Positions 17,285 through 27,951 are shown, counted from the stretch's first letter. The stretch: DNA of 28,690 bases from Actinobacteria bacterium UBA2272 (GCA_002347725.1 DDXA01000001.1:272214-300903); one strand, 5' to 3'. Numbers and translations are program-made. The notes: a model not told the origin generated them from the sequence alone.

Positions 17285-17926
17285 TTACTCCGTGGGCCCG
17301 CCGTCGGCCGCCCACGCTATGAGCCACTGCTCCATCGAAGCGTCGACCATCTGCCGTATGCGCTCCTTAGCCTCGTCGGCGGAGATCGTCTCGCCGATGG
17401 GGCCGAACATCCTGCCCGAGATGATGAGCGAGACGAGCCCGTGGTTCGTCGCCCACGACAGGCTCACGAGCTCCTCGGGTGACGTCGACGGTCGCAACAC
17501 GCCCTCTTCGGACAGCCGCTTGACCGTCTCGAGATAGCGTACGAGTGAGCGGCGGCGCGATCCCGACCTGTCGGGGGAGTAGCCCTGCGGCCGCTCGAAC
17601 ATGAGCCGGTACAGGTTGGGGTGCTCGACGCCCCACGTCACGTACGCCCGCGCGCGTGCACGCAGGATATCGACACCCGACACGCCTGCGATGGCCTGCT
17701 CCTGCGACTCCGCGAACCAGTCGAACGCGCGGTCGACCGCGGATTCGAGCAGCTCGCCCTTGTCCTTGTAGTAGAGGTAGATCGTCGTCGCACTGATGCC
17801 GAGTCTCTCCGCCACCTCGCGCAACGTGAGGGCCTCGAAGCCCTGTTCGTCTATGAGGTCCGTCGTTACGCGGAGTATGTCGACCGCAAGCGCCGGGTTC
17901 GCCGGACGTGCTGCCATCTCAATCAC
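17285..17926 (-). CDS. TetR family transcriptional regulator
   Basis: Ligand-responsive repressor, predicted to control the divergent export operon at 18099-20800 and itself. The 213-residue protein has the N-terminal TetR helix-turn-helix: LTLREVAERLGISATTIYLY, with the YYKDKGELL recognition tail. A C-terminal effector domain of the type with LYRLMFERPQGYSP follows (about residues 80-210). The GTG at 17926 has GAGG four to five bases upstream; an ATG three codons later (17917) with AGGTG upstream is an equal alternative and gives a more typical N-terminus. The gene is divergent from the ABC permease with a 172-bp control region. The ligand is unknown. Confidence 0.93.
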   Translation of the reverse strand: MIEMAARPANPALAVDILRVTTDLIDEQGFEALTLREVAERLGISATTIYLYYKDKGELLESAVDRAFDWFAESQEQAIAGVSGVDILRARARAYVTWGVEHPNLYRLMFERPQGYSPDRSGSRRRSLVRYLETVKRLSEEGVLRPSTSPEELVSLSWATNHGLVSLIISGRMFGPIGETISADEAKERIRQMVDASMEQWLIAWAADGGPTE

Positions 17927-17948
17927 CTGTTCCTCAGTTGCTTACGAT

Positions 17949-18039
17949 AGTAACTTAACCGAGTTCGGTAATCGACGTCAAGCGGAAAATAGTCTCAAAT
18001 AGTTGTTGACAGCGCGAATTTACCGCAGTAAGTTAACGG
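17949..18039. promoter_or_regulatory. Divergent promoters with paired operator-like repeats
   Basis: Plus strand: TTGACA at 18006-18011, 17 bases, then TAAGTT at 18029-18034 is a perfect -35 with a weak -10 for the export operon. Minus strand: TTGACG (17981-17976), 18 bases, then TAAGTT (17957-17952) would serve the TetR gene. Both -10 elements sit inside near-identical 13-mers, AGTAACTTAACCG at 17949-17961 and AGTAAGTTAACGG at 18027-18039 (11 of 13 identical). Palindromic pieces adjoin each: ACCGA-GT-TCGGT at 17958-17969 and ACGGCCGT at 18036-18043. This is the layout of a TetR regulator repressing both directions. Confidence 0.6.
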
Positions 18040-18098
18040 CCGTCAGATAACGGCGTTCAGTTAAGCACGCAGGCAACGGTTCAGGGAGGAGAGGGAAG

Positions 18099-19262
18099 AT
18101 GCGAGTCATCAGAAACGTGTTCCGAAGGAAGTTGAGGGCGTTCCTCACCATCTTCGGAATCACCATCGGCGTGTTGGCGCTCGTGGTGATGGGGGCGATG
18201 GCGGAGAAGATCACGCTGCTCGTCGATGGCGGGATCGAGTACTACGGCGACAAGGTCGTGGTCGAGGACGGGAGCGAGGTGGGCCAGGTCTCGTTCGTGC
18301 CGATGTCGACCGAGTTGATCCCCGAGCTCGAGAAGGTCGATGGCGTTGCGGCGGCATTCCCGTCGCTGGCCCTGCTGCTCGATGATGAGCCCGGTGCGAT
18401 GACGATGGGCGTGCCGGCAACGATCGGCGCGACCGATCCGGACGTCATCGAGTACGAGACCATGATCGCCGGGATCGCCGAGGGCCGGAACCTGAAGGAA
18501 GGCGATTCGGGTGTCGCGGTGGTTGGATGCGACCTCGTGACCAAGCTCGACGCGACGGTCGGCGGCACGATCGAGCTGCGCGGCGAGACATTCGAGGTCG
18601 TCGGTATCCGCGAGAAGACGCTCACCGCTCCCGACAACGCGGTCGTGGTCCCACTCGCCGACGCGCAGCGCCTCGTCGTCAAGACGCTTCCTCCGGCGCT
18701 CGCCGAGACGATCGATGTCGACACGCTGGCGTCGCAGATCGTGGTCTTCCCCGAAGAGGGCTACGACCCCGAGGATCTGGCAGCAGCCATCAACGGGCAG
18801 TTCGAGGGGGTGCGGGCGACGGGTCCCGAGGCGTTCCAGGAGCAGGTCGTCTCGTCGACCCGCTTGCTCTCGGCGATCATCCTCGGCATAGCGACGGTCT
18901 CCTTGCTCGTCGGCGGGCTGTCGGTCGTCAACACCATGACGATGGCGGTTTCCGAGCGCACGCGCGAGATCGGCATCCGCAAGGCGATCGGTGCCAGCAG
19001 CGGCCGTGTGATGCGGCAGTTCATCGCGGAGTCGGGCGTGATCGGGATCGTCGGAGGGCTCACCGGGCTCGCTATCGGCTGGGGGATCGTCTACGCGCTC
19101 AACACGGCCGGTAATGCTTCAGGCACGCAGCTGTTCCTCGTGACAGCGCGCCTCGCGGCCGGCTCGGTGGGCTTTGCGCTTGTCCTCGGCATCCTGTCGG
19201 GTCTCTACCCGGCGTGGCACGCGGCTCGTCTCAATCCCGTTCAGGCGCTGCGCTACGAGTAG
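18099..19262 (+). CDS. MacB/FtsX-type ABC transporter permease
   Basis: Permease of a MacB-like (type VII) ABC system, which uses mechanotransmission to move or extract substrates on the outer side of the membrane. The 387-residue protein has the family plan. Helix 1 is at about 14-34 (LRAFLTIFGITIGVLALVVM). A large external MacB_PCD domain follows at about 40-250. Three more helices come near 262-287, 312-340 and 350-372, with the cytoplasmic GIRKAIGAS segment between them and a C-terminal P-A-W-H-A-A-R-L-N-P-V-Q-A-L-R-Y-E end. AGGGAGGAGAGGG gives a strong ribosome site before the ATG at 18099. It is the first gene after the TetR-controlled promoter. MacA-like or outer-membrane partners are absent, as expected for a monoderm. 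Confidence 0.93.
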   Translation: MRVIRNVFRRKLRAFLTIFGITIGVLALVVMGAMAEKITLLVDGGIEYYGDKVVVEDGSEVGQVSFVPMSTELIPELEKVDGVAAAFPSLALLLDDEPGAMTMGVPATIGATDPDVIEYETMIAGIAEGRNLKEGDSGVAVVGCDLVTKLDATVGGTIELRGETFEVVGIREKTLTAPDNAVVVPLADAQRLVVKTLPPALAETIDVDTLASQIVVFPEEGYDPEDLAAAINGQFEGVRATGPEAFQEQVVSSTRLLSAIILGIATVSLLVGGLSVVNTMTMAVSERTREIGIRKAIGASSGRVMRQFIAESGVIGIVGGLTGLAIGWGIVYALNTAGNASGTQLFLVTARLAAGSVGFALVLGILSGLYPAWHAARLNPVQALRYE

Positions 19263-19333
19263 CGGCGGCAACGGATACCACACATTCGATACATGACGGG
19301 CCGCACGCGGCCGGTCGAGAGGAGAGGGAGAAC

Positions 19334-20071
19334 ATGGACGGCATGATCATCGAGGTCCGCGACCTCAAGAAGCGCTACACGCTCGGCAAGGGGAACCACG
19401 TCGACGCACTGCGCGGAGCGTCGCTTGCGATCCGCGCAGGCGAGATGGTGGCGATCATGGGGCCGAGCGGCTCGGGCAAGTCGACGATGATGCACCTCGT
19501 CGGCTGCCTCGACACGCCGGACTCCGGCGAGGTCGTCATCGGTGGACGACGTGTCGACGGGCTCAAAGGCGAGGCGCTCAGCCGCATGCGGGGCCGGGAA
19601 CTCGGCTTCATCTTCCAGGGATTCAACCTGATCCCCACGCTCAACGCGGTCGAGAACGTCGCGCTTGCCGCCGAGTACACCGGCGTGGCGCGCAGGGAGG
19701 CGGCCAGACGCGCCGAAGACCTCCTCGGCCTGGTCGGCCTCAAAGATCGCATGAGGCACGTGCCGAGCGAGCTTTCGGGCGGTCAGCAGCAGCGAGTCGC
19801 GATCGCCCGGGCGCTCGTCAACGACCCGTCGTTGATCCTCGGCGACGAGCCGACCGGGGATCTCGACACCGCGACGAGCGAGGAGATCGTGGGTGTGATG
19901 CGGCGCATCAACCTCGAGACCGGCACGACGTTCGTGCTCGTCACGCACAACCCCGAGGTGGCTGCAGCATGCGACCGCACCATACGCATGCGTGACGGTG
20001 TCGTGGAGGACCACGGCGATGGGATATGGGCCGACGACGTGGCCGCAACTACGGAAGCGTGGGTAGCGTAG
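19334..20071 (+). CDS. MacB/LolD-type ABC transporter ATP-binding protein
   Basis: ATPase partner of the permease just upstream. The 245-residue protein has Walker A (GPSGSGKST) near residue 44, the Q-loop (FIFQGFNLIPTLNAVENV) that is typical of the LolD/MacB group, the signature LSGGQQQRVAIARAL, Walker B LILGDEPTGDLD and the H-loop VTHNPEV. The ATG at 19334 follows GAGGAGAGGGAGAAC. An upstream in-frame start at 19214 lies inside the permease gene and is rejected. A small inverted repeat (GGCCG-CACG-CGGCC, 19299-19312) sits in the 71-bp gap before the gene. Confidence 0.94.
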   Translation: MDGMIIEVRDLKKRYTLGKGNHVDALRGASLAIRAGEMVAIMGPSGSGKSTMMHLVGCLDTPDSGEVVIGGRRVDGLKGEALSRMRGRELGFIFQGFNLIPTLNAVENVALAAEYTGVARREAARRAEDLLGLVGLKDRMRHVPSELSGGQQQRVAIARALVNDPSLILGDEPTGDLDTATSEEIVGVMRRINLETGTTFVLVTHNPEVAAACDRTIRMRDGVVEDHGDGIWADDVAATTEAWVA

Positions 20072-20082
20072 AGGATGCGAGG

Positions 20083-20115
20083 GCGGGAGCGGGCCGGCAC
20101 CGGCCCGGCTCCCGC
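20083..20115 (+). other. Strong intercistronic hairpin
   Basis: GCGGGAGC (20083-20090) plus GGGCCGG (20091-20097) pair with CCGGCCC (20100-20106) and GCTCCCGC (20108-20115). This leaves a two-base loop and one bulged G (20107), a 15-bp GC-rich stem. It starts 11 bases after the ATPase stop and ends before the next gene's ribosome site. No T-run follows, so it is probably an mRNA-processing or stability element, or a partial attenuator, rather than a classical terminator. Confidence 0.65.
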
Positions 20116-20140
20116 GTCGCCTGGAGGAGAGGGAGATGAG

Positions 20141-20800
20141 ATGAGTATCGATCCGGTCATGGACCACATGGGCAATTGGTGGGCGGTTGTGGTGTGGGTG
20201 CTGCTGTTCGGCGTGTTCTTGCTGTTCACCCCCTTCTACAAGAAGAGCGGCGTCAAGCCGAACGGCGCGTTCATGGCGTTCGTGGTGGCGCTCGCGCTCG
20301 AGATGTTCGGGGTGCCGCTGTCGATGTACGCGCTCTCGGCGGTCCTCGGCAGGTACATGCCCGACGGGATCTTGTGGGGGCACACCCTCGTGGGGTACGT
20401 CGGGCTGGCGGGCACGCAGGTGGCTCTCGTGCTCTACCTTCTTGCGCTCGGACTCGTGGTCGCAGGGTGGCGCTCGATCTACCGCGACTACTGGAGCCGG
20501 GATCGCGGGGAGGGCACGCTCGTGACGAGCGGCATCTACCGCTACATCCGTCATCCGCAGTACACCGGCTTCGCGCTGGCGACGCTCGGCATGCTCTTTG
20601 AGTGGGCGACGCTGCCCACGCTCGTGATGTGGCCGATCCTGATGATCGTCTACTACCGCCTGGCCCGTCGTGAGGAGGCCGACATGCGCGAGGAGTTCGG
20701 CGCTGCCTACGACGAGTACGTCGCGCGAACCGGCATGTTTCTGCCGACGAAGGTCTTCGCGGGAGCGAGCGCGCGCACGTCGACGGCGACGCGACCCTAG
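20141..20800 (+). CDS. Membrane methyltransferase, isoprenylcysteine carboxyl methyltransferase/PEMT-like family
   Basis: Predicted integral-membrane S-adenosylmethionine-dependent methyltransferase. The 219-residue protein has about five hydrophobic segments. Its C-terminal signature is SGIYRYIRHPQYTGF near residue 130, followed by RREEADMREEFGAAYDEYVART, the SAM-binding arrangement of the ICMT/PEMT/NnrU-like superfamily. Bacterial members act on lipids or small isoprenoids, and the substrate is unknown. The ATG at 20141 has GGAGGAGAGGGAG upstream. The upstream in-frame start (20075) would include the hairpin in the coding region and is rejected. Probably the third gene of the TetR-controlled operon. 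Its stop overlaps the stop of the convergent FAD oxidoreductase by four bases. Confidence 0.85.
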   Translation: MSIDPVMDHMGNWWAVVVWVLLFGVFLLFTPFYKKSGVKPNGAFMAFVVALALEMFGVPLSMYALSAVLGRYMPDGILWGHTLVGYVGLAGTQVALVLYLLALGLVVAGWRSIYRDYWSRDRGEGTLVTSGIYRYIRHPQYTGFALATLGMLFEWATLPTLVMWPILMIVYYRLARREEADMREEFGAAYDEYVARTGMFLPTKVFAGASARTSTATRP

Positions 20801-22392
20801 TCTGCGACCACCAGCTGCCGGATTGAGCTTCTGCCCTGGCGTGCCCGGCCGCTCCCGGGCCGGGCATCGCTCACGAACTCGCGCCCCAGCTTCTTGCACA
20901 GGCGCTGGATCGAGTCCTTTCCGGTGACGACCGCGATCGGCAGGCCGCCCGGCGGCTGGAGCCACTGGCCGGAGAGCACGAAGTTGTCGAGTCCGCGGAT
21001 CCGCCCGGTGTGCGCCATCATCTTGGAGCCGATGGTGGGGAAGAAGGCCATGAACGCGCCGCGATAGGCGTTGCAGTAGCGGCCGTAGGTCGCGGGCGTG
21101 GCGACGTCGAGCACGGTGAGTTTGCCGGCGAAGTGCGGGAAGTGCGCCTCGATGGCCGCGCGCACCGCTCCGCCGACGCGCTCCTTCTCGCGCCGGTACG
21201 CGTCGCGGTCCCCGCGCAGCGCGAACCAGTGGTCGATCCCCTCGCCGAAGTGATTGAGCGCGACCGTCATCGCGGTGCACCCTTCCGGTGCGAACCCGGG
21301 CTCGTAGGCGTAGTGGTTGAGCGTGATCTGCGTGATCTCCTCGCCGCCCAGTTCGATCGGCTCGCAGTCGAACCGCACCGTCCTCGGCATGTCGCCGACC
21401 TCGGCCGAGAGGCCCAGCCCGATGTAGGTGTTCGATGCGAGCGGGTAGGTGTCGGGGTCGCCGAAGCGCTTGTCGAACGCGCGGTCGCGGTAACGCCCGC
21501 CGAGGAGGCGCTCGAAGACGACGTTCGCGTCACACGCTGCGACGAAGTGGTCGGCGGCAAACGTGCGGCCATCGGCGGCGGTGACGTGCGTGGCGCGCTT
21601 TCCGTCGATGGCGACGTCGACGATCTCGCAGTCGGTCTCGATCTTCCCGCCGAGGGCGAGGTAGCGCTCGGTCATCCGGTCGGCGACACCCTTCGAGCCG
21701 CCGATGGGGATCGAGGACTGCCCTTCGGCAAAGGTCGCCAGGCCGAAGAAGAGGAAGGCGGTCGCATAGTCCCCGGGCGCGAAGGTCGCGAACATCGAGC
21801 GGATCGCCGGGTGGGAGAAGCGCTTTGCGTACTCGGCGAGCCCGACCTTGCCGTAGCGCTTGAGGACCGCGCCGGCCTCCTTCATCGAGGCCATGTAGCG
21901 CACCTTCTCGACGAGCGTCATCATGTCCATCGGCTTGGCGGCCTCCATCTCGAAGGCGCCCATCTGCCGGATGGTCGCGACGAACTCCTCGATGGTCTCC
22001 GCGTCGGCGGGGGAGAGCTCGAGCCATGCCTCGCGCAGCCGGTCGAGGTCGCGGTAGATCGGCACCGTGCCGGCCTCGTGCTCGTAGGTCAGGAACGTGT
22101 CGGGGTGGTGGATCTCCACGCCGTCGAGCGCGCCGACGCTCTTCCACAGGTCGTTCATCGGCGTGCCTTCCTTGGTGCCGACGAGCCAGTGGATGCACCC
22201 GTCGATGTGGTAGCCGGCACGGTCCCACCCGGTGCACTCGCCGCCGAGGATGGTGTGCTTCTCGACGATCGTGGTCTCGAAGCCGTTCGTCCGGGCGAAG
22301 ATGCCCGCGGAAAGCCCGGCGATCCCGCCCCCGATGATGACGATGCTCGGTGCGGCGCCCCTTCTGGTCGTGCGTGCTGTCTTGCTGCCCAC
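20797..22392 (-). CDS. FAD-dependent oxidoreductase, phytoene desaturase (CrtI)-like family
   Basis: Flavin-dependent oxidoreductase of the amine-oxidase/CrtI clan. The 531-residue protein opens with an FAD-binding Rossmann motif (IVIIGGGIAGLSAGIFA, about residues 17-33), then EKHTILGGECTGW. It ends with the conserved GLDNFVLSGQWLQPPGGLPIAV block that closes the FAD site. Such proteins act on carotenoid precursors, retinol-like or other polyene lipids; the substrate here is unknown and no carotenoid synthesis genes are in view. The GTG start at 22392 overlaps the stop of the TetR gene by one base (TAGTG), so translation is coupled and the TetR protein probably controls it. Confidence 0.88.
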   Translation of the reverse strand: MGSKTARTTRRGAAPSIVIIGGGIAGLSAGIFARTNGFETTIVEKHTILGGECTGWDRAGYHIDGCIHWLVGTKEGTPMNDLWKSVGALDGVEIHHPDTFLTYEHEAGTVPIYRDLDRLREAWLELSPADAETIEEFVATIRQMGAFEMEAAKPMDMMTLVEKVRYMASMKEAGAVLKRYGKVGLAEYAKRFSHPAIRSMFATFAPGDYATAFLFFGLATFAEGQSSIPIGGSKGVADRMTERYLALGGKIETDCEIVDVAIDGKRATHVTAADGRTFAADHFVAACDANVVFERLLGGRYRDRAFDKRFGDPDTYPLASNTYIGLGLSAEVGDMPRTVRFDCEPIELGGEEITQITLNHYAYEPGFAPEGCTAMTVALNHFGEGIDHWFALRGDRDAYRREKERVGGAVRAAIEAHFPHFAGKLTVLDVATPATYGRYCNAYRGAFMAFFPTIGSKMMAHTGRIRGLDNFVLSGQWLQPPGGLPIAVVTGKDSIQRLCKKLGREFVSDARPGSGRARQGRSSIRQLVVAD

Positions 22393-22967
22393 TACTGCTC
22401 ATCCTTTCCGGTGCTTGCCATCCCGGCCGCGATCTCCTCGCCCGTCTCGAGCAGGAGATCCTCGGCCGCTTTCTCGTCCATCCACGACGGCAGATGACCG
22501 TTGGCCACCATCGCCGAGAGTCCCAGCTGAAAGACGCGCATCTTAAGGAAGAGGCGCCGACGCGCGGCGTCGGTCCAGTCGGCCAGCTCCGGATCGCTCG
22601 CCATGACGCCGGCCATCGCGTCTTCGATCTGCTCGTGCGGCGTCATGTGGTCGTTGGGCTCGAGCGCTATCTCGCGGAAGAGGGCGGGATAGTCGCGCGC
22701 GAACGCGAGCGACGCCTTGCCCATGTTCTCGAACGGGTTGGGGCCGGTCTGCGCTGCGAGAAGCTCGCCCGACATGGCCGTGACCCGCTCGACGACGGCT
22801 GCGATGAGATCGTCTACGGTCGCGAAGTTCTGGTAGATGGGCGCGACCGAGCATCCCAGACGTTTGGCGACATGGCGGGTGGAGATGGCCGAGAGGCCGC
22901 TCTCCTTCGCGATCTCGAATGCGGCTTCGACTATGGCCGCGCGGTCGTACCTGGTGGTGGGTGGCAC
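22392..22967 (-). CDS. TetR family transcriptional regulator
   Basis: Probable repressor of itself and the FAD oxidoreductase with which it overlaps. The 191-residue protein has an N-terminal helix-turn-helix (ISTRHVAKRLGCSVAPIYQN, about residues 27-46). An all-helical ligand domain follows, with conserved-looking PALFREIAL, as in the TetR_C WHG-like group. The GTG at 22967 has GAGGAGG seven bases upstream. A TAAC-N4-GTTA operator candidate lies 28 bases further out. It is unrelated in detail to the other TetR of the window. Confidence 0.92.
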   Translation of the reverse strand: MPPTTRYDRAAIVEAAFEIAKESGLSAISTRHVAKRLGCSVAPIYQNFATVDDLIAAVVERVTAMSGELLAAQTGPNPFENMGKASLAFARDYPALFREIALEPNDHMTPHEQIEDAMAGVMASDPELADWTDAARRRLFLKMRVFQLGLSAMVANGHLPSWMDEKAAEDLLLETGEEIAAGMASTGKDEQ

Positions 22968-22994
22968 CGGGCGCCTCCTCGAACAGATGATAGA

Positions 22995-23006
22995 TAACGT
23001 CTGTTA
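22995..23006. promoter_or_regulatory. TetR-like operator candidate
   Basis: TAAC-GTCT-GTTA is a perfect inverted repeat with four-base arms, flanked by a looser GATA/TATC pair (22993-23012). It lies 28 bases upstream of the minus-strand TetR start, where an autoregulatory operator is expected. The arms are short, so it could be chance. Confidence 0.4.
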
Positions 23007-23068
23007 GGTATCGTATGGTATGGCGCGTTCCGATGTCAAGGGGGCGGGCGCCCGAGCCTCTCGGCATA

Positions 23069-23102
23069 CGAACGTGCGTTCGCCTATCCGAGGGAGTACA
23101 AT
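23069..23102 (+). promoter_or_regulatory. LexA (SOS) box and -10 element of uvrA
   Basis: CGAAC-GTGC-GTTCG at 23069-23082 is a perfect inverted repeat that matches the Gram-positive/actinobacterial LexA box (CGAAC-N4-GTTCG). TACAAT at 23097-23102 is a good -10 element 14 bases after it, so LexA would cover the -35 region. uvrA is thus very probably induced by DNA damage. Confidence 0.8.
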
Positions 23103-23157
23103 GGGTGATTGCAGACAAACACCCTTGAGAACCGCTCCCGAAAGGTCACTCCCGACT

Positions 23158-26007
<2,850 letters not shown>

Positions 26008-26017
26008 GCTGTAGGGC

Positions 26018-27907
26018 ATGACCGTTCCTACCGACTACGACACCGGAGCCGGCTGCGGCCCGATGCCGCCCGATATCACCTCCCAACTCGGCCACGTGCC
26101 CGACGCGCCGGGCGTCTACCTGTGGAAGTGCGCCGACGAGGTCCTCTACGTCGGCAAGGCCAAGAGCCTGCGCAAGCGCATGCGGCAGTACGTGAGCGGG
26201 CACGACGGGCGCGCTCAGATCCCGCGCATGATGGAGCGCGTGGACTCGTTCGACTACGTGGTGACCGGCAACGAGGTGGAGAGCCTCATCCTGGAGGGCA
26301 ACCTCATCAAGGAACTCCGCCCGCCGTTCAACGTCGACTTCAAGGACGACAAGAGCTTCCCGTTCATCGCGCTCACGCTTGCCGACCCGTTCCCCGCGAT
26401 CAAGTACACACGCGAGCGACACCGGCCGGGTACGCGCTACTTCGGTCCGTACACCGACGCCAAGGCGGCGCGCGAGACGGTGGAGGTCGCGCGGCGCGTC
26501 TATCCCGTGTGCCGGGCGACGTGTGCCGAGTGGAAGCGCCTGACCGCGCGGGGCGGCAAGCCCACGGGCACCGCGTGCTTCGACTACCACGTGGGCAAGG
26601 GTCCGGGGCCGTGCGTGGGCGCGATCTCCGCCGAGGAGTACCGCGCGCGTGTGGAGAAGATCGCGGCGTTCCTCGAAGGGCGCCAGCGCGAGGTGGCAGC
26701 CGAACTCGAGCGCGCGATGCGAGCGGCTGCGGCCGACCTGGACTACGAGCGCGCGGCGCGCCTGCGCAACTCGCTCGATGCCGTACGCGCGGTGCTCGAG
26801 CGCCAGCGCGTGGTCTCGGACCGGCCGCTCGATCTCGACGTGATCGGCATCGAGCGCGAGGAGACGATCGCCGGCGCGCACGTGCTGCTCGTGCGCGAGG
26901 GGCGGATCGTGGGCGCCAACGAGTTCGTGCTCGACAAGGGGCTCGACGTGGCCGAGGCCGAGCTCATCGAGGGCTTCCTGCTCCGCTACTACGGCACGGC
27001 GTCGCACGTGCCGCGCGAGGTCGTGTTGCCGACGCTGCCCGAGTCGGCCGAAGCCGTTGAGGCGTGGCTGTCGGGGCTGCGCGGCACCAAGTCCGTCCTC
27101 ACCGTGCCGCAGCGCGGGGAGAAGCGGGCCTTAGCCGAGCTTGCCGCCACCAACGCGCGCCACTCGCTCGCGCGCTACCGGCACCGCACGCGCTACGACG
27201 AGGAGCGCCTCAACCGCGCGCTCCTGGAGCTCGAAAGCGCGCTCGCGCTGCCGGCGCCGCCGCTTCGGATCGAGTGCTTCGACATCTCGACGCTCCACGG
27301 ACGCTCGTCGGTGGGCTCGATGGTGGTCTTCACCGGGGGCCGCGCCGACCGCGCGGCGTACCGGCGGTTCCGCGTACGCATGCCCGCCGAGGAAGCCAAC
27401 GACGTGGCGATGATGGCCGAGGTGCTCAGGCGCCGCTTTGCGCGTGCTGCCGAGGGCGACACGCGCTTTGCGAAGCGTCCGGACCTCGTGATCGTGGACG
27501 GCGGTCCGCCGCAGCTCTCCGCCGCGCGCACGGTGCTTTCCGAGTTGGGGCTCGAGAGCATCCCGCTTGCGGCCCTCGCCAAGCGCGAGGAGGAGCTGTG
27601 GCTGCCGGACTGGGACGAGCCGGTGACGCTGCCGGGCGGCTCGCCGTCGCTCTATCTGGTGAAGCGCGTGCGCGACGAAGCCCACCGGTTTGCCATCGAG
27701 TACCACCGCGAGCTGCGTGGCCGGGCGATGACCGCCTCTGCGCTCGATGACGTGCCGGGCGTGGGTCCCAAGCGCAAGAAGGCGCTGCTGAAGGCGTTCG
27801 GGTCGCTCAAGCGCGTGCGGGCGGCGAGCGTGGAGGAGATCGCGGCGGTACCGGGTGTGGGGCGCGCGGCCGCCGAGGCGGTGGCCGAGGCGCTGAAGAG
27901 GGAGTAG
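26018..27907 (+). CDS. uvrC: Excinuclease ABC subunit C
   Basis: UvrC makes the 3' and 5' incisions in nucleotide excision repair. The 629-residue protein has the GIY-YIG nuclease domain (PGVYLWK, then VLYVGKAKSLRKR; about residues 30-108), a Cys-rich region, a UVR domain (AADLDYERAARLRNSLDAV), the RNase H-like endonuclease core (ECFDISTLHG, VIVDGGPPQLSAA) and a C-terminal double helix-hairpin-helix (DDVPGVGPKRKKALL, VPGVGRAAAEAVAE). In the cysteine region it has Cys165, Cys169, Cys187 and Cys199. The position equal to E. coli Cys174 is Gly195, so one iron-sulfur ligand is lost or replaced by an extra upstream Cys. The start at 26018 is ten bases after uvrA; an ATG near residue 16 is an alternative. 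Confidence 0.97.
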   Translation: MTVPTDYDTGAGCGPMPPDITSQLGHVPDAPGVYLWKCADEVLYVGKAKSLRKRMRQYVSGHDGRAQIPRMMERVDSFDYVVTGNEVESLILEGNLIKELRPPFNVDFKDDKSFPFIALTLADPFPAIKYTRERHRPGTRYFGPYTDAKAARETVEVARRVYPVCRATCAEWKRLTARGGKPTGTACFDYHVGKGPGPCVGAISAEEYRARVEKIAAFLEGRQREVAAELERAMRAAAADLDYERAARLRNSLDAVRAVLERQRVVSDRPLDLDVIGIEREETIAGAHVLLVREGRIVGANEFVLDKGLDVAEAELIEGFLLRYYGTASHVPREVVLPTLPESAEAVEAWLSGLRGTKSVLTVPQRGEKRALAELAATNARHSLARYRHRTRYDEERLNRALLELESALALPAPPLRIECFDISTLHGRSSVGSMVVFTGGRADRAAYRRFRVRMPAEEANDVAMMAEVLRRRFARAAEGDTRFAKRPDLVIVDGGPPQLSAARTVLSELGLESIPLAALAKREEELWLPDWDEPVTLPGGSPSLYLVKRVRDEAHRFAIEYHRELRGRAMTASALDDVPGVGPKRKKALLKAFGSLKRVRAASVEEIAAVPGVGRAAAEAVAEALKRE

Positions 27908-27921
27908 GACGGGCCGGGGGC

Positions 27922-27951
27922 TTACACAGACTGGCATGCGTCTGGGTGTAA
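27922..27951 (+). terminator. Hairpin after uvrC (possible terminator)
   Basis: TTACACAGAC (27922-27931) pairs with GTCT (27940-27943) and GTGTAA (27946-27951), leaving two bulged G bases and an eight-base loop. It lies 14 bases after the uvrC stop. No T-run follows, so intrinsic termination is uncertain. The remaining sequence to 28036 shows no gene and no complete attI or attC that I can recognise. Confidence 0.4.

Noticed and set aside
23020..23157. N-terminal extension of UvrA from 23020 or ATG 23101
   Set aside because: It would pass through the SOS box or start at the -10 element, and the canonical N-terminus begins at 23158.
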